From an uncultured Clostridia bacterium (GTDB taxonomy: Bacteria; Bacillota; Clostridia; TANB77; CAG-508): DNA of 64,000 bases. This document shows positions 42,140 to 52,101 of the stretch, in pieces; the stretch's first letter is position 1; each line of letters begins with the position of its first letter. The notes beneath the pieces were generated by a model. The model searched no databases. It was not told where the DNA came from and saw only the letters and a program-made list of their open reading frames with translations. Location: positions 204,290 to 268,289 of the forward strand of contig CANPVM010000002.1 of the NCBI GenBank assembly GCA_947581805.1. The letters run 5' to 3'. Position numbers and translations under genes: made by a program.

Positions 42140-42547
42140 TTAAGCTCTGATATTGATTGTTAAAAGATAAAACCATATTGTAACTAGGATTAATGTCCCA
42201 TAAATGACAATTCGGCAAAACCATATAGTTCCGTAAATAGAAATTCCCATTAATAAGCTTAATACTCTTATTATATACATATGAATGCCTTCTATCCCTG
42301 CTTGTAATGTTTGTTGCTTTTTATCAATAATTTCACTACTAGGAATCATATAAATTTCTGATAATTTATAAATAGCATCTAAATCTGGAAATTCCAAATC
42401 ACGTTCCCATTTTTTAATATTAATTGCTTGAATATTGACCATATTTATTTTATCTGCTAATTGGTCTTCTGTTAAACCTTCTCTCTTTCTTATTTCATAT
42501 AGCCATTGTCCAAAGTCAATATAGTTTGAATCTTTTTTCTTTTTCAT
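42140..42547 (-). CDS. XRE-type DNA-binding protein with C-terminal membrane helices
   Basis: About 135 residues. HTH at residues 10-70 (L-T-E-D-Q-L-A-D-K-I-N-M-V-N-I-Q-A-I-N-I-K-K-W-E-R), followed by two hydrophobic stretches (about 85-105 and 108-130). The ATG at 42547 has GATAGG upstream; a start at 42586 is possible. Similar in layout to the regulator at 3083-3595, but the HTH is more divergent. Target unknown. Confidence 0.7.
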   Translation of the reverse strand: MKKKKDSNYIDFGQWLYEIRKREGLTEDQLADKINMVNIQAINIKKWERDLEFPDLDAIYKLSEIYMIPSSEIIDKKQQTLQAGIEGIHMYIIRVLSLLMGISIYGTIWFCRIVIYGTLILVTIWFYLLTINIRA

Positions 42548-42632
42548 TTTTATTCCTATCTCTTTCTTTTGTAATTTATTTTTCATTACTTATTTGCGCT
42601 ATTTGCATTTATTTTTTTCTTGTTATTATCTG

Positions 42633-44066
42633 TTATTGCTTTTTACTTAGTATTCTTGCCATTTGTACTCCAGAGGCAGAAGCCATCATTAAGCCTCTTG
42701 TCATTCCTCCACCATCGCCAATAGAATATAAACCTTTAATGCTAGTTTCAAAATTGTTATCAATTACTACCTGATTGCTATAAAATTTAATTTCTGGTGC
42801 ATATAATAAGTTTTCTGGGTTAGCAAACCCTTCTACTACTTTATCCATTTCACGAATAAATTGTAAAATGTCAGTCATAGTTCGATAACCCAATGCAAAA
42901 GTAATATCTCCTGCAACTGCAGATTTTAAAGTAGGAACAATCTTATTATTTTTTAATTCTTCTTTCCATGTTCTTTTTCCTCTGTAAATATCTCCTAAAC
43001 GTTGTACTAAGACATTGCCATTTCCTAGTTCGTTTAAGTTTTTGGCTACATTTCTACCATATTCAATTGGTTTATCAAATGGGTAATTGAAATGATGTGA
43101 TACTAAAATGGCTAAATTAGTATTAGTACTTTTTTTATCTTTATAAGAATGTCCATTTACTAAGGTTAAATTATTGTCATATACTTCAGAAGAAACAAAG
43201 CCACTTGGATTTTGGCAGAAAGTTCTTACTTTATCTCCGAAAGGCGCTGGTCTACCGATGAATTTTCCTTCATACATATAAGTATTAATTTTTTCCATAA
43301 CTTCATCAGATAGCTCGTATCTTACTCCGATATCGACAACACCAGCTTCCGTTTTAATGGAATGTTTGTTACACATATTAACAAGCCAGTTTGCGCCTTT
43401 TCTTCCTACTGCTATAACGACATTTTCTCCATAAATTTCTTCTACTTCTGCCTCTTGCGTTTTTACACTTTTTATTTTTACCCCTTTTGCTACACCATTT
43501 TCAATAATTAAATCTTCTACCATAGTTTCAAATTTTAATTCAATTTGATTTTCTTCTAAATAATCTTCTAATTTTTTATATAGTTCATGTGCTTTTTCGG
43601 TTCCTAAATGACGAATTGGTATATCAATTAAAGTAAGTCCTTGCTTTTTTGCTTTTTTCTTAATTTCGTTTACTTCTTCTTTGTGCTCAGTTCCTTCTAG
43701 TTTAGTATCTGCGCCAAAATCTAAATAAATTTGGTCTGTATAATCAATTAATTTTTTTGTTTCTTCTACTCCAACATATTTGTGCAAATTTCCACCAACA
43801 TAAAAATCTTCATCTTCTTTATTGTATAAAGATAGTTTTCCATCAGAAAAGGCTCCTGCTCCAGAAAAACCACTTGTAATATGACAAAATGGTTTACATT
43901 TCATACATTTTCCTGTTTTTTCAATAGGACAAACTCTATTTTCTACCCTTTTTCCTTGCTCTATTAATAAAACTTTTTTATTTTTATTTAATTTTATCAT
44001 TTCATAAGCCATAAAGATAGCGCCTGGTCCCATTCCTACTACAATTACATCGTACTTTTCTTTCAT
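42633..44066 (-). CDS. FAD-dependent dehydrogenase, COG2509 type
   Basis: 477 residues. FAD-binding Rossmann start V-I-V-V-G-M-G-P-G-A-I-F-M-A, then C-x-x-C-type cysteines (G-K-C-M-K-C-K-P-F-C) and G-F-S-G-A-G-A-F-S-D-G-K-L-S, both typical of this uncharacterised flavoprotein family, and a C-terminal G-D-G-G-G-M-T-R-G FAD block. Substrate unknown. It follows rqcP. Confidence 0.85.
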   Translation of the reverse strand: MKEKYDVIVVGMGPGAIFMAYEMIKLNKNKKVLLIEQGKRVENRVCPIEKTGKCMKCKPFCHITSGFSGAGAFSDGKLSLYNKEDEDFYVGGNLHKYVGVEETKKLIDYTDQIYLDFGADTKLEGTEHKEEVNEIKKKAKKQGLTLIDIPIRHLGTEKAHELYKKLEDYLEENQIELKFETMVEDLIIENGVAKGVKIKSVKTQEAEVEEIYGENVVIAVGRKGANWLVNMCNKHSIKTEAGVVDIGVRYELSDEVMEKINTYMYEGKFIGRPAPFGDKVRTFCQNPSGFVSSEVYDNNLTLVNGHSYKDKKSTNTNLAILVSHHFNYPFDKPIEYGRNVAKNLNELGNGNVLVQRLGDIYRGKRTWKEELKNNKIVPTLKSAVAGDITFALGYRTMTDILQFIREMDKVVEGFANPENLLYAPEIKFYSNQVVIDNNFETSIKGLYSIGDGGGMTRGLMMASASGVQMARILSKKQ

Positions 44067-44120
44067 TTTTCATACATCCTTTCTGGTTTTTATGTTGTAT
44101 AATCTATGTCATTTTATATT

Positions 44121-44357
44121 TTATAATACTTTGATTATTTCTCCTATTGCTTTTCCTTGTGTTTTTGGAATTTGAAGAATTTCAAATTTAGCTAATTTGT
44201 CTCCAAATTTTATTTCTACGATATCTCCTACTTTTACTTCATAGCTTGGTTTTACTACCTTTCCATTTACAACTACTCTTCCACCATCTGCTGCTTCATT
44301 GGCCACGGTTCTTCGTTTAATGACTCTAGCTACTTTTAAAAATTTATCAATTCTCAT
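44121..44357 (-). CDS. rqcP: S4-domain protein RqcP (YabO-like)
   Basis: 78 residues, a lone S4 RNA-binding domain: M-R-I-D-K-F-L-K-V-A-R-V-I-K-R-R-T-V-A-N-E-A, then G-R-V-V-V-N-G-K-V-V-K-P-S. RqcP works with RqcH on stalled 50S subunits in ribosome quality control, moving tRNA during Ala tailing. AGGTAAATAC lies before the ATG; the gene is four bases from thrS and likely shares its transcript. Confidence 0.85.
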   Translation of the reverse strand: MRIDKFLKVARVIKRRTVANEAADGGRVVVNGKVVKPSYEVKVGDIVEIKFGDKLAKFEILQIPKTQGKAIGEIIKVL

Positions 44358-44361
44358 GTAT

Positions 44362-46134
44362 TTACCTCGTATAATTTTTTATTTCTTCTTGTACACGATT
44401 TAAGAAGTTTTCTACTGACATTTGTCCTAAATCTCCATCTTTTCTTGCTCTTACTGCTACTGCGTTTGCCTCTATTTCTTTATCTCCTATTATTAGCATA
44501 TATGGCACTTTTTCTACCTGTGCTTCACGAATTTTGTAACCTATTTTTTCTTGTCTTTGGTCTAAGTCAGCACGAATTCCATTTTCTACTAATTTTGCTG
44601 TTACTTCTTTTGCATAATCCATTTGCTTATCTGTTATTGGTAGTATTTTTACTTGTACTGGTGAAAGCCATACTGGTAAAGCTCCTTTGGTTTCTTCTAA
44701 GTAATAAGCAATAAATCTATCAATGCTTCCTAATATTGCTCTATGAAGAACAACTGGTGTTTTCTTTTCTCCATCTTTATCTACATAAGAAAGATTAAAT
44801 TTCATTGGAAGGCAAAAGTCTAATTGGCAAGTAGATAATGTATATTCATTTCCTACCGCTGGTTTTACTTGTACATCTAATTTTGGACCATAGAAGGCTG
44901 CTTCTCCTATTTTTTCTACATATTCTATTCCAATGTCATTTAATACTTGTCTTAAAGTATCTTCTGCATGGTTCCACATTTCATCATCTGGGAAGTATTT
45001 TATTTTATCTGCTGGGTCTCTTAAAGATAGTTCAAAATGATAGTCTGTGATATTTAGTTCTTTGTATACCTCTAATATTAAGTCTACAACAGCCTTAAAT
45101 TCAGATTCTATTTGTTCTGTTGTTACAAATAAGTGAGCGTCATTTTGGCAGAAAGTTCTTACTCTTTCAATTCCTTTTAGAGTTCCACTTGCTTCAAATC
45201 TACAATCTCTTGCTACTTCTCCAATACGAATTGGTAAATCACGATAAGAGTGAATGTCATTAGCATAAATCATCATATGATGTGGGCAGTTCATTGGACG
45301 AAGTACAAATTCTTCCCCTTCTACTTCCATTTTAGGGAACATTCCATCTTTGTAATGGTCCCAATGTCCTGAGGTCTTGTATAAATCTACTGTTGCAAGT
45401 GGTGGAGTTAGAACGTGTTTATATCCAAGTTTCTTTTCTTTTCCTTTTATATAATTTTCTAATAATTCCCACACAATATATCCATTTGGTAAGTACATAG
45501 GAAGTCCTTTTCCTACTAAATCATTAGTCATGAAAATTCCTAGTTCTTTTCCTAGTTTTCTGTGGTCTCTTTGTTTTGCTTCCTCTAATTTTTGTAAATA
45601 TTCTTCAAGTTCACTTGCCTTTGGGAAAGAAATTCCATACACTCTTTGAAGGGTTTTATTTTTTGAATCTCCTCTCCAATATGCAGATGACATAGAAGTT
45701 AATTTAATTGCTTTTACTTTTCCTGTACTTGGAAGATGAGGACCACGACATAAGTCTACAAATTCTCCTTGTTTATAGAAAGAAATAATTTCTCCTTCTG
45801 GTAAATCTCTAATTAATTCGACTTTATATGGTTCTTCTCTTTCTTCCATAAGTTTGATTGCTTCATCTCTTGGAAGTTCGAATCTTTCTATAATTAAATC
45901 TTCTTTAATAATGTTTTTCATTTCTTCTTCTAATTTATTAAGGTCTTCTTCTGTAAATGGTTTTTCTACATCAAAATCATAATAGAAACCATTTTCAATG
46001 GCTGGACCTATTGTTAATTTATAATTTGGAAATAATCTTTTTACGGCTTGTGCTAAAATATGAGAGGTTGTATGCCAATACATTTTTTCCTCTACTTCCA
46101 TTGTTTTTCCACCGTCTAATTTAATTTTAAACAT
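44362..46134 (-). CDS. thrS: Threonyl-tRNA synthetase lacking a full TGS domain
   Basis: 590 residues. After about 15 residues it goes straight into the editing domain (H-T-T-S-H-I-L-A-Q-A-V-K, then D-L-C-R-G-P-H), so the usual N-terminal TGS domain of about 60 residues is missing. The class II core shows R-P-M-N-C-P-H-H and V-V-L-H-R-A-I-L-G-S-I-D-R, and the anticodon-binding domain ends the protein. GGAGG stands before the ATG, and the T-box leader upstream controls it, so the short N terminus is real rather than a missed start. Confidence 0.95.
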   Translation of the reverse strand: MFKIKLDGGKTMEVEEKMYWHTTSHILAQAVKRLFPNYKLTIGPAIENGFYYDFDVEKPFTEEDLNKLEEEMKNIIKEDLIIERFELPRDEAIKLMEEREEPYKVELIRDLPEGEIISFYKQGEFVDLCRGPHLPSTGKVKAIKLTSMSSAYWRGDSKNKTLQRVYGISFPKASELEEYLQKLEEAKQRDHRKLGKELGIFMTNDLVGKGLPMYLPNGYIVWELLENYIKGKEKKLGYKHVLTPPLATVDLYKTSGHWDHYKDGMFPKMEVEGEEFVLRPMNCPHHMMIYANDIHSYRDLPIRIGEVARDCRFEASGTLKGIERVRTFCQNDAHLFVTTEQIESEFKAVVDLILEVYKELNITDYHFELSLRDPADKIKYFPDDEMWNHAEDTLRQVLNDIGIEYVEKIGEAAFYGPKLDVQVKPAVGNEYTLSTCQLDFCLPMKFNLSYVDKDGEKKTPVVLHRAILGSIDRFIAYYLEETKGALPVWLSPVQVKILPITDKQMDYAKEVTAKLVENGIRADLDQRQEKIGYKIREAQVEKVPYMLIIGDKEIEANAVAVRARKDGDLGQMSVENFLNRVQEEIKNYTR

Positions 46135-46222
46135 TTAAAATTCCTCCTTTTTTATACTTTTTTATACTTTGTTTTTACTGTATATATTTTTTTGCAATTG
46201 AAAGTCAATTTTTCAATTACAT

Positions 46223-46512
46223 AAAAGCACCCCTAGGCACTTTTATATCGATACCTAGGGGTGCTTTTGCACGGTTCCACCCTATTTTTTTACTTCATTT
46301 ATGCTTTTAACGCAAATCGCCTACGTCTAGTTTTTGGCTAGAAACAATGAGGTAGTTGTTCAAATATGTTTGCTTAAGTTTGCTCTCAGCTTATAACAAA
46401 CTCTCTCTTTTAAGTAACTTTTATTTTACTTCGTCTCATTTTTGTTTTTTATTATGTTGTGTTTTCTTATTTTGTTTTTCTTTTATTATATTGTGTTTTT
46501 TATTTTTAATAC
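46223..46512 (-). promoter_or_regulatory. T-box leader of thrS
   Basis: From the start site downstream of the promoter at 46519-46547 the leader contains a long stem I region and the T-box sequence GGTGGAACCGTGC (about 46270-46282), which pairs with uncharged tRNA CCA. It is followed by a terminator with a perfect 15-bp stem (46254-46268 with 46223-46237). Two threonine codons, ACT and ACC, lie in tandem in the likely specifier region (near 46349-46355). Uncharged tRNA-Thr should favour read-through into thrS. Confidence 0.88.
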
Positions 46513-46518
46513 ATTTTT

Positions 46519-46547
46519 ATAATAGCATGTTTTTGTTTTCCTGTCAA
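46519..46547 (-). promoter_or_regulatory. thrS promoter
   Basis: TTGACA (46542-46547), 17 bases, TATTAT (46519-46524), upstream of the T-box leader. Confidence 0.8.
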
Positions 46548-46555
46548 TTTTTATT

Positions 46556-48085
46556 TTATACTTGTTCATTCATTATTCTATCTCTTTCATTCAATATAGA
46601 CTGAAGTTCTTGCTGCTGATTTAACATTTCTTGTTCTGTGTTTTCTAATATGTCTAAAATATCGTCTTTCCAACCAATTGCTTGTTTCTTTTCCTCAAAT
46701 ACAGTTGCTATTCTTTGCCCAATACTTTCTAATAATGGTAATAATTGTTCTGTTGTATAATTATTTAAAACTGCACAATTTGAACTTGTTAATTCAATGA
46801 TATCTGCTATTTCTCCTGGGAAAGTTGTTTCTTGGTTATAATAAATTGTACTATTTACGTTTCCATTTTGACTGAAGGATACTTCTATATTAGTACTAAT
46901 TGCTTGCTCTTGTGCACTTCCTGTATTTTCTACATATATTTGCATTCCTATATTATCACTTAAATTGATTGTAATATTATTGATTGTTTGATTACTATTT
47001 TTAGTTTCTATTTGTTCAAAATCTATTTTCGTGTCTGTATTTAAATTTTCTATAGATATATGACGTTGTGTTGTGCCTTCTTTTGTTTCACCGTCAATAG
47101 TGTATTTTTCTTCATTATTCACAATAATTTCTGTTGTAATCACCTTTCCACTATCTACATATACAGCAATACTTATTCCTTCATTTGATAAATTGTGTTC
47201 ATTGTTTATTTTATTTATTTGTTTTTGAATTTCACTATTTAGGCTATTTACTTGTGTGTAGTTTTCACTTAATCCTAGCTGTTTAGCTTTTGTTGCAAGA
47301 AGATTTAAGGTAATACTATCTTGTTGTAATGTTTGTAATAAGGCAATTTGTAATTGTTTTAACTCTTCTTGATTTAAAGTTAAACGATAGGCAGTCGTTT
47401 GATAAGTAACCCCATCTTTGTTAATTGTTATATTAGCATCTTTAAAGAAATGATTTTTGTCAATATTCTGTATTAAAGCAGTAACATAAGTATCTTTGAT
47501 ATGTTCCTTTTCTTCTTCTGTAATCGAAAATAAAGAATTGAAATTCATACCTTTGATTTCATTAGGAATGGTAGAAGTATCTGTTACTCCTAGTTTTTGC
47601 ATTAAAACTTTCAAATTATCGTTTTCTATTCCTAGAAAAGCAGTTACAATTTCGTCTGATTTTAATGCATAAGTATTGTCCGTGTGTGCGTATTCTAAAG
47701 TGAATAAATCAGCATTTTGATGACGTAAAATTGCTTTTGTATAAGCCTTTTTTTCTGGCTTATTCACATTTGATGTGATATCTAATTCCATATTACTTAA
47801 AATTTGACTATTGTTATCCTTATATTCTTCGCCTATTTCATATGTTAGCTTTCCTTCTACTTGATATGGAGCTATTTCTTTTAAATTTGCAATTTCTGAC
47901 ATTTGTGTATTTTCTACATACTCAAAATTTCCTAACACTTGTCCTACATACTTAAAAAATAAACTTTGGTTAGAATGAAACAAATCAGTTGTAGCATATA
48001 CTAAAAAGCCTCCTATTGCTAAAGCCATAATGCACAAAATAATAATTACTGTAATTATGATTCCTTTTTTTCCACCACGATTCAT
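46556..48085 (-). CDS. Membrane-anchored extracellular protein, unknown (DUF6583-like)
   Basis: 509 residues: basic start, one membrane helix (about 8-31), then a large extracellular region rich in Asn, Thr, Glu and beta-strand patterns, and a Gln/Glu-rich C terminus. It resembles lipoprotein-like surface proteins of Clostridia sometimes filed under DUF6583, but this match is from memory of overall pattern, not a strong motif. Starts three bases after the rlmB stop, so they share a transcript. Confidence 0.6.
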   Translation of the reverse strand: MNRGGKKGIIITVIIILCIMALAIGGFLVYATTDLFHSNQSLFFKYVGQVLGNFEYVENTQMSEIANLKEIAPYQVEGKLTYEIGEEYKDNNSQILSNMELDITSNVNKPEKKAYTKAILRHQNADLFTLEYAHTDNTYALKSDEIVTAFLGIENDNLKVLMQKLGVTDTSTIPNEIKGMNFNSLFSITEEEKEHIKDTYVTALIQNIDKNHFFKDANITINKDGVTYQTTAYRLTLNQEELKQLQIALLQTLQQDSITLNLLATKAKQLGLSENYTQVNSLNSEIQKQINKINNEHNLSNEGISIAVYVDSGKVITTEIIVNNEEKYTIDGETKEGTTQRHISIENLNTDTKIDFEQIETKNSNQTINNITINLSDNIGMQIYVENTGSAQEQAISTNIEVSFSQNGNVNSTIYYNQETTFPGEIADIIELTSSNCAVLNNYTTEQLLPLLESIGQRIATVFEEKKQAIGWKDDILDILENTEQEMLNQQQELQSILNERDRIMNEQV

Positions 48086-48087
48086 TT

Positions 48088-48855
48088 TTAGTTTCCTCCT
48101 TCGTTTTTATTTCTTTGCTTTAATGCTTCATATATTACAATGCCTGCCGATACAGAGGCATTTAATGATGTTATTTTACCCCTCATTGGAATTTTTACTA
48201 GAAAATCACAATTTTCTTTTACTAGTCTACTCATGCCAAAGCCTTCACTTCCAATGACAATTGCAATAGGGCCACTGTAATCTTGCTTCTCATAATTGGT
48301 TTTTGTGTTCATATCAGTTCCACAAATCCATAAGCCTTTTTCTTTTAAGTAGTTAATGGTTTCATTTAAGTTATTTACTCTTGCTATTTTCATATATTCT
48401 ACAGCACCTGCTGAAACTTTACTAACCGTGCTATTTACTGCTGCTGCCCTTCTTTTTGGAATAATTATTCCATGCACACCTGCTGTTTCTGCAGTTCGAA
48501 TAATTGAGCCTAAATTATGCACATCTTCAATTCCATCTAGTATTACAATAAATGGAGCCTCATTTCTTTTTTCCGCTTCTTCTAGAATATCGTCTACTTC
48601 TACATATTCAAATGGTGGAACTATAGCAATTACTCCTTGGTAGTTTTCTGTTTGTGCCATTTGCCTTAGTTTATTTTTGTCTACCTCTGATACCAAAACT
48701 TTCTTTTCCTTTGCCATTGCTATAATTTTATAAATGGAGCCATGCTTTTCCCCTGCTTGTATATAGATTTTATTGATATCTCTACCAGATTCTAATAGTT
48801 CCAGTACAGCATTTCTACCTTCTACTTGGTTTTCATCTATTTCTTTATTTTGCAT
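48088..48855 (-). CDS. rlmB: 23S rRNA 2'-O-methyltransferase RlmB (SpoU family)
   Basis: 255 residues. SPOUT methyltransferase: N-terminal substrate-binding part (V-E-G-R-N-A-V-L-E-L-L), then N-L-G-S-I-I-R-T-A, V-I-G-S-E-G-F-G-M-S and I-P-M-R-G-K-I-T-S-L-N-A-S-V-S, the three SpoU motifs forming the knotted SAM site. RlmB methylates G2251 in E. coli numbering. Confidence 0.93.
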   Translation of the reverse strand: MQNKEIDENQVEGRNAVLELLESGRDINKIYIQAGEKHGSIYKIIAMAKEKKVLVSEVDKNKLRQMAQTENYQGVIAIVPPFEYVEVDDILEEAEKRNEAPFIVILDGIEDVHNLGSIIRTAETAGVHGIIIPKRRAAAVNSTVSKVSAGAVEYMKIARVNNLNETINYLKEKGLWICGTDMNTKTNYEKQDYSGPIAIVIGSEGFGMSRLVKENCDFLVKIPMRGKITSLNASVSAGIVIYEALKQRNKNEGGN

Positions 48856-48931
48856 TAGAAGATTTCCTTTCTTTTTATATTTACTTTACTTTTAGCACGT
48901 GCTATGTAATCACTAAAAAATATTTTCAAAT

Positions 48932-50743
48932 TTATTCTTCATCTAATTTTAATACTGATAAAAATGCTTCCTGTGGTATTTCTACATTTCCTATTTGACG
49001 CATTTTCTTCTTTCCTTTTTTCTGCTTTTCTAGTAACTTTTTCTTTCTTGTAATATCTCCACCATAGCATTTAGCAAGTACGTCTTTTCTCATAGCAGAA
49101 ATTGTTTCTCTTGCAATAATTTTGCCACCAATAACTGCCTGCAAAGGAATTGCAAATAATTGTCTTGGAATAGCTGTTTTTAATTTTTCTATCATTTTTT
49201 TGCCACGTTCATAACTAGAATCTTTATGAACTATAAAAGATAAGGCGTCTACTCCTTCACCATTTACCCAAATATCTAATTTTACTAAATCAGAACGCCT
49301 ATAATCTTTTACTTCATAATCAAAAGAAGCATATCCTTTAGTTCTTGATTTTAATTGGTCAAAGAAATCGTAAATAATTTCATTTAAAGGCATTTCATAA
49401 GTAATAGTAACTCTATTTTCGTCTAAGTATTTCATGTCAATATAAATGCCACGTCGATTTTGACAAATTTCCATGATATTTCCTACATAATCTTTTGGTG
49501 TTAAAATTTCTGCTATTACATAAGGTTCTTCCATATAAGAAATTTCATTTGGAGCTGGTAAATCGGATGGATTATATAATTCTACCATGGTTCCATCTGT
49601 TTTATACACTTTATAAATAACAGATGGTGAAGTTGTAATTAAACTTAAGTCAAACTCCCTTTCCAATCTTTCTTCTATAATTTCCAAATGAAGCAAGCCT
49701 AAAAAGCCACAACGGAAGCCAAAACCTAATGCGTTAGAAGTTTCTGCTTCGTATTCTAAAGCAGCATCATTTAATTTCAATTTTTCTAAAGCTACTTTTA
49801 AATTTTCATAATCACTACCATCCATTGGATATAAACCACAATATACCATAGGGTTTACCTTTTTATATCCTGGAAGTGGTGCTAAGGCTGGTGCTTGTTT
49901 TAAAGTAATCGTATCTCCAACACGAAGGTCTGATAAACTTTTAATGCTTGCTGCAATATAGCCAACTTCTCCTGCCTCTAAACAATCGCATGGTTCATAT
50001 CTTCCTGGTTCAAAATGGCCTACTTCTGTTACAGTAAAAGTTTTTCCTGATGCCATAAGCATAATTTCGTCTCCTACTTTTACTATTCCATCTTTTACCC
50101 TTACATAAGCAATTGCACCTTTATAATCATTGTATAAAGAATCAAAAATAAGACAAGTTAACGGCTTTGTACTATCTCCTGTTGGTGCAGGAAGTTCAGT
50201 TACAATTCTTTCTAACACTTGGTCTACATTTAGTCCTGATTTTGCTGAAATACAAGGAGCATCCATAGCAGGAATTCCAATAATATCTTCAATTTCTTTT
50301 TTTACTTCGTCTGGTCTTGCATTTGGTAAATCTACTTTATTTATAACTGGTAAAATTTCCAAGTTATTATCTAAGGCTAAATATACATTAGCAAGGGTTT
50401 GAGCTTCTACTCCTTGGCTACTATCTACAACTAAAATAGCCCCATCACAAGCAGCTAAACTTCTAGAAACTTCATAATTAAAGTCTACATGTCCTGGGGT
50501 ATCTATTAAATTTAACTCATATTCTTTTCCATCTTTTGCTACATATTTCATACGAACCGCTTGGGATTTAATAGTAATTCCTCTTTCACGTTCAATATCC
50601 ATGTTATCTAGCACTTGCTCTTCCATTTCACGTTTGGAAAGTACACCAGTCATTTCTATTAAACGGTCTGCTAAGGTTGATTTTCCGTGGTCTATATGAG
50701 CAATAATACTAAAATTTCTAATTCTTTCTTTTCTGTCTTCCAA
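48932..50743 (-). CDS. lepA: Elongation factor 4
   Basis: 603 residues, normal length. Translation GTPase with [10 protein letters not shown] (G1), D-T-P-G-H-V-D-F (G3), N-K-V-D-L-P (G4) and the LepA-specific C-terminal domain with [11 protein letters not shown]. It can back-translocate ribosomes under stress. It uses a TTG start with GGAGAG six bases upstream. Confidence 0.96.
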   Translation of the reverse strand: MEDRKERIRNFSIIAHIDHGKSTLADRLIEMTGVLSKREMEEQVLDNMDIERERGITIKSQAVRMKYVAKDGKEYELNLIDTPGHVDFNYEVSRSLAACDGAILVVDSSQGVEAQTLANVYLALDNNLEILPVINKVDLPNARPDEVKKEIEDIIGIPAMDAPCISAKSGLNVDQVLERIVTELPAPTGDSTKPLTCLIFDSLYNDYKGAIAYVRVKDGIVKVGDEIMLMASGKTFTVTEVGHFEPGRYEPCDCLEAGEVGYIAASIKSLSDLRVGDTITLKQAPALAPLPGYKKVNPMVYCGLYPMDGSDYENLKVALEKLKLNDAALEYEAETSNALGFGFRCGFLGLLHLEIIEERLEREFDLSLITTSPSVIYKVYKTDGTMVELYNPSDLPAPNEISYMEEPYVIAEILTPKDYVGNIMEICQNRRGIYIDMKYLDENRVTITYEMPLNEIIYDFFDQLKSRTKGYASFDYEVKDYRRSDLVKLDIWVNGEGVDALSFIVHKDSSYERGKKMIEKLKTAIPRQLFAIPLQAVIGGKIIARETISAMRKDVLAKCYGGDITRKKKLLEKQKKGKKKMRQIGNVEIPQEAFLSVLKLDEE

Positions 50744-50811
50744 TTTTTCTCTCCATTATTTGATTTTTCTGCTCTTATTCTATCATAGAGATATTGCAAA
50801 AGCAAGAAAAT

Positions 50812-51228
50812 TTAACTTGTTATCAATAAAAATATTAGTTCATATAAAGAAAAACAAAGCAAAGCAAATAGATGAATGCAAAAATCTATTTTGATTTGTT
50901 TTTCTGTTTTTTCTTTTTTTCTTGTTAAAATTTGATATGTTCGGTAAATGATTTCAAATAAAAGAAACAGCATTATAATGCCAAATGGATGGCATAAATA
51001 AGCAATATCTGTGAATACTTTTGGTAAATTTTGAATGTACCTTGTTCCACCACATAAAGGACATGGTTTTCCTGTTACTCTTAAATAGGTACATTCATTA
51101 AAGGTAGGAAAAATGGCTTTGATTGGGATTGCAATAATAGGAAAAAGAATTACATATATGCAAAACAGTAAAATTGTTATATTAACATATATATAATTCT
51201 TTTTAATCCATGAAATCATTTTATTCAT
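50812..51228 (-). CDS. DUF2752 membrane protein
   Basis: 138 residues, about three membrane helices, with the family motif C-P-L-C-G-G-T-R following G-K-P near residue 55. DUF2752 proteins are small membrane proteins of unknown function, often beside DUF4190-type proteins, as here (three bases apart). Confidence 0.8.
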   Translation of the reverse strand: MNKMISWIKKNYIYVNITILLFCIYVILFPIIAIPIKAIFPTFNECTYLRVTGKPCPLCGGTRYIQNLPKVFTDIAYLCHPFGIIMLFLLFEIIYRTYQILTRKKEKTEKQIKIDFCIHLFALLCFSLYELIFLLITS

Positions 51229-51231
51229 ATT

Positions 51232-51552
51232 TTAGTTACCATATGTTGCATAATATTCATTTAAAGATGTTAAATAATTTTCAGTTGCTTTATCTAACTC
51301 ATTTAAATCTGTATTATTTACTGCTACACCAAAAATGAATACCCAGAAAATAATAACAATAATAGAAATAGCAGATAATATTAAGCCTGCAACCGAAATT
51401 CCTATTTTTTCATCTTTCTTATGTTTTTGAACTGTATCAACAATTCCTAGAATTAAACCAATAATAGCTGGTACTAATGCAATAGAACCACATAATGGAA
51501 TAAATCCTATAATAAATGATATAATTCCTAAAATTAATGCTGCAATACCCAT
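51232..51552 (-). CDS. DUF4190-like small membrane protein
   Basis: 106 residues with two hydrophobic hairpin-like segments (about 3-38 and 48-77), Gly-rich helices as in DUF4190, and a short polar tail. Strong AAAGGAGG before the ATG. Probably a membrane partner of the DUF2752 protein after it; function unknown. Confidence 0.72.
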   Translation of the reverse strand: MGIAALILGIISFIIGFIPLCGSIALVPAIIGLILGIVDTVQKHKKDEKIGISVAGLILSAISIIVIIFWVFIFGVAVNNTDLNELDKATENYLTSLNEYYATYGN

Positions 51553-51644
51553 CTTTTTTCCTCCTTTTATTTTTCTATTTTTATTATATTGAATTTTAAA
51601 AAATTTGTCAATTTTTGTAACAATTTTTTTAAATTATTAAAAGA

Positions 51645-51673
51645 AAAAAAGACCAAAATTCTTGGTCTTTTTT
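51645..51673 (-). terminator. Terminator after the 101-residue gene
   Basis: AAAAAAGACCAA and TTGGTCTTTTTT (51645-51656, 51662-51673), about 20 bases after the stop at 51694. Confidence 0.8.
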
Positions 51674-51693
51674 AGATTGAATTGTTACCATAT

Positions 51694-51999
51694 TCAATGT
51701 TTTTCTTTTGCACGAACTAATATAATTTCACCCCTGTGGAATCTATTCTCTATGCCTTTGAATTTTCCTACTTGCTGGACATTGATTGTTCCACCTTTGG
51801 AAATTCTTTTGTAAGCAGTAAAGTCGTTTCCATCTTTAATAATAATTTGTTCAGGAAAAGCATTTTGATAATTTTTATGACTCCTTGCCATATCATAAAA
51901 TATATTACTTGCTAAGGAGCTTTTTTCATCCCACTTTCCTAAACTTGTAAAAAACAACAAACCTTTTTGACCTCTCCGTGCAAAACCAATTTCCTTCAT
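51694..51999 (-). CDS. Small basic protein, unknown; contains an unshifted CGG-A
   Basis: 101 residues, basic, no membrane helix, no known domain. AAGGAGG stands about nine bases before the ATG at 51999. Codon 8 is CGG followed by AGA (CGG at 51976-51978), giving F-A-R-R-G. Unlike fabD, clpX and dxs, the frame stays open through this CGG; a +1 shift would hit a stop after about 18 residues. It is thus the main counter-example to obligatory frameshifting at CGG-A, if the gene is expressed as drawn. Confidence 0.6.
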   Translation of the reverse strand: MKEIGFARRGQKGLLFFTSLGKWDEKSSLASNIFYDMARSHKNYQNAFPEQIIIKDGNDFTAYKRISKGGTINVQQVGKFKGIENRFHRGEIILVRAKEKH

Positions 52000-52101
52000 A
52001 TGGTATGTCCTCCTTTTCAGTCTTTATAAGAAATTGATGTTACAATTCTATCTTTTATTATAACTTATTTTACATAATTTTTCAATAAATTCCTTAAATT
52101 T

